Shown in pieces: positions 5,390 through 5,567 of a stretch of 5,567 bases of DNA. The translations under genes were made by a program, and so were the position numbers. Under the pieces are notes generated by a model. That model ran no database searches. It was not told the origin of the DNA and saw nothing but the letters and a program-made list of their open reading frames with translations. The stretch is from Mobilitalea sp. (lineage in GTDB: Bacteria > Bacillota_A > Clostridia > Lachnospirales > Lachnospiraceae). Positions within the stretch are counted from its first letter, which is position 1. Every line of letters starts with the position of its first letter. Location of the stretch: the NCBI GenBank assembly GCA_029974875.1, contig JARKQP010000409.1, positions 1 to 5,567 of the forward strand. Direction: 5' to 3'.

Positions 5390-5567
5390 ATACCGGATGG
5401 TGACTTCATATTACAGTGTATTAATACATACGCTCTGAGTCATGACGTTAAATTGGTTCTTTTCTATCTCCATGACAGGATGTGGGTAAAGTGGTGACAA
5501 TATGCATTTATGCAGGACAATAGCTTGTGCCATGAGTGTGATCTTTTTCTGCAGGTCTGTACTTCAG
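5390..5567. other. Right-edge stretch with no identified gene
   Basis: These 178 bases follow the nucleoside phosphorylase stop codon. No clear terminator hairpin, ribosome binding site or recognisable coding sequence is seen on either strand. A 12-bp perfect palindrome TGTATTAATACA (5417-5428) is the only local symmetry. A 40-codon minus-strand reading frame (5411-5533) lacks a ribosome binding site and resembles nothing I know. Confidence 0.4.

Noticed and set aside
5411..5533. Minus-strand 40-codon reading frame (MAQAIVLHKC...) near the right edge
   Set aside because: It has no Shine-Dalgarno sequence, an in-frame stop lies just upstream (5564-5566), and nothing in it resembles a known family. 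It could be a decayed fragment but cannot be supported as a gene.

Overview
The window looks like a piece of a low-to-moderate G+C Firmicutes (clostridial) chromosome from a plant-polysaccharide degrader. The grounds are strong AGGAGG-type ribosome binding sites, TATAAT -10 boxes, intrinsic hairpin terminators, an AbrB-type antitoxin remnant of a kind common in clostridia, and hemicellulose/oligosaccharide enzymes without visible export signals. The genus cannot be fixed from the sequence alone.

Left part (1-4008): two co-directional carbohydrate genes. The first is a GH43 beta-xylosidase (subfamily 11, XynB type) whose first few dozen residues lie beyond the left edge. The catalytic core shows two of the three catalytic acids, and the C-terminal beta-sandwich is complete. 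After a 92-bp gap holding a hairpin with a T-rich tail and a clear ribosome binding site comes an intact 807-residue GH94 glycoside phosphorylase. It keeps the phosphate-binding, glucosyl-donor and general-acid residues of cellobiose phosphorylase, but the positions that hold the acceptor sugar are changed and a loop over the active site is much shorter. Together the pair suggests intracellular breakdown of imported beta-linked oligosaccharides. The GH43 enzyme would release xylose by hydrolysis, and the phosphorylase would conserve bond energy as a sugar 1-phosphate. Its acceptor sugar is the main open question of the window.

Middle (4009-4489): no intact gene. It holds a -10 box, an excellent ribosome binding site, and the remnant of an AbrB/MazE-type antitoxin broken by a frameshift and with a scrambled C-terminus containing an imperfect 20-bp tandem duplication. 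These are followed by an intrinsic terminator and then a perfect 17-bp inverted repeat (GGGGACGGTTCTGCACT arms) of the kind that recurs in many clostridial genomes.

Right part (4490-5567): an inverted repeat, a good promoter (TTGTTC, 17 bp, TATAAT) and a PNP/UDP-family nucleoside phosphorylase of about 254 residues. The last 178 bases show no gene I can support. I see no phage, CRISPR, tRNA, rRNA or complete insertion sequence. The window is mostly ordinary metabolism, and the most interesting points are the GH94 acceptor site and the decayed, orphan antitoxin beside a repeat element.
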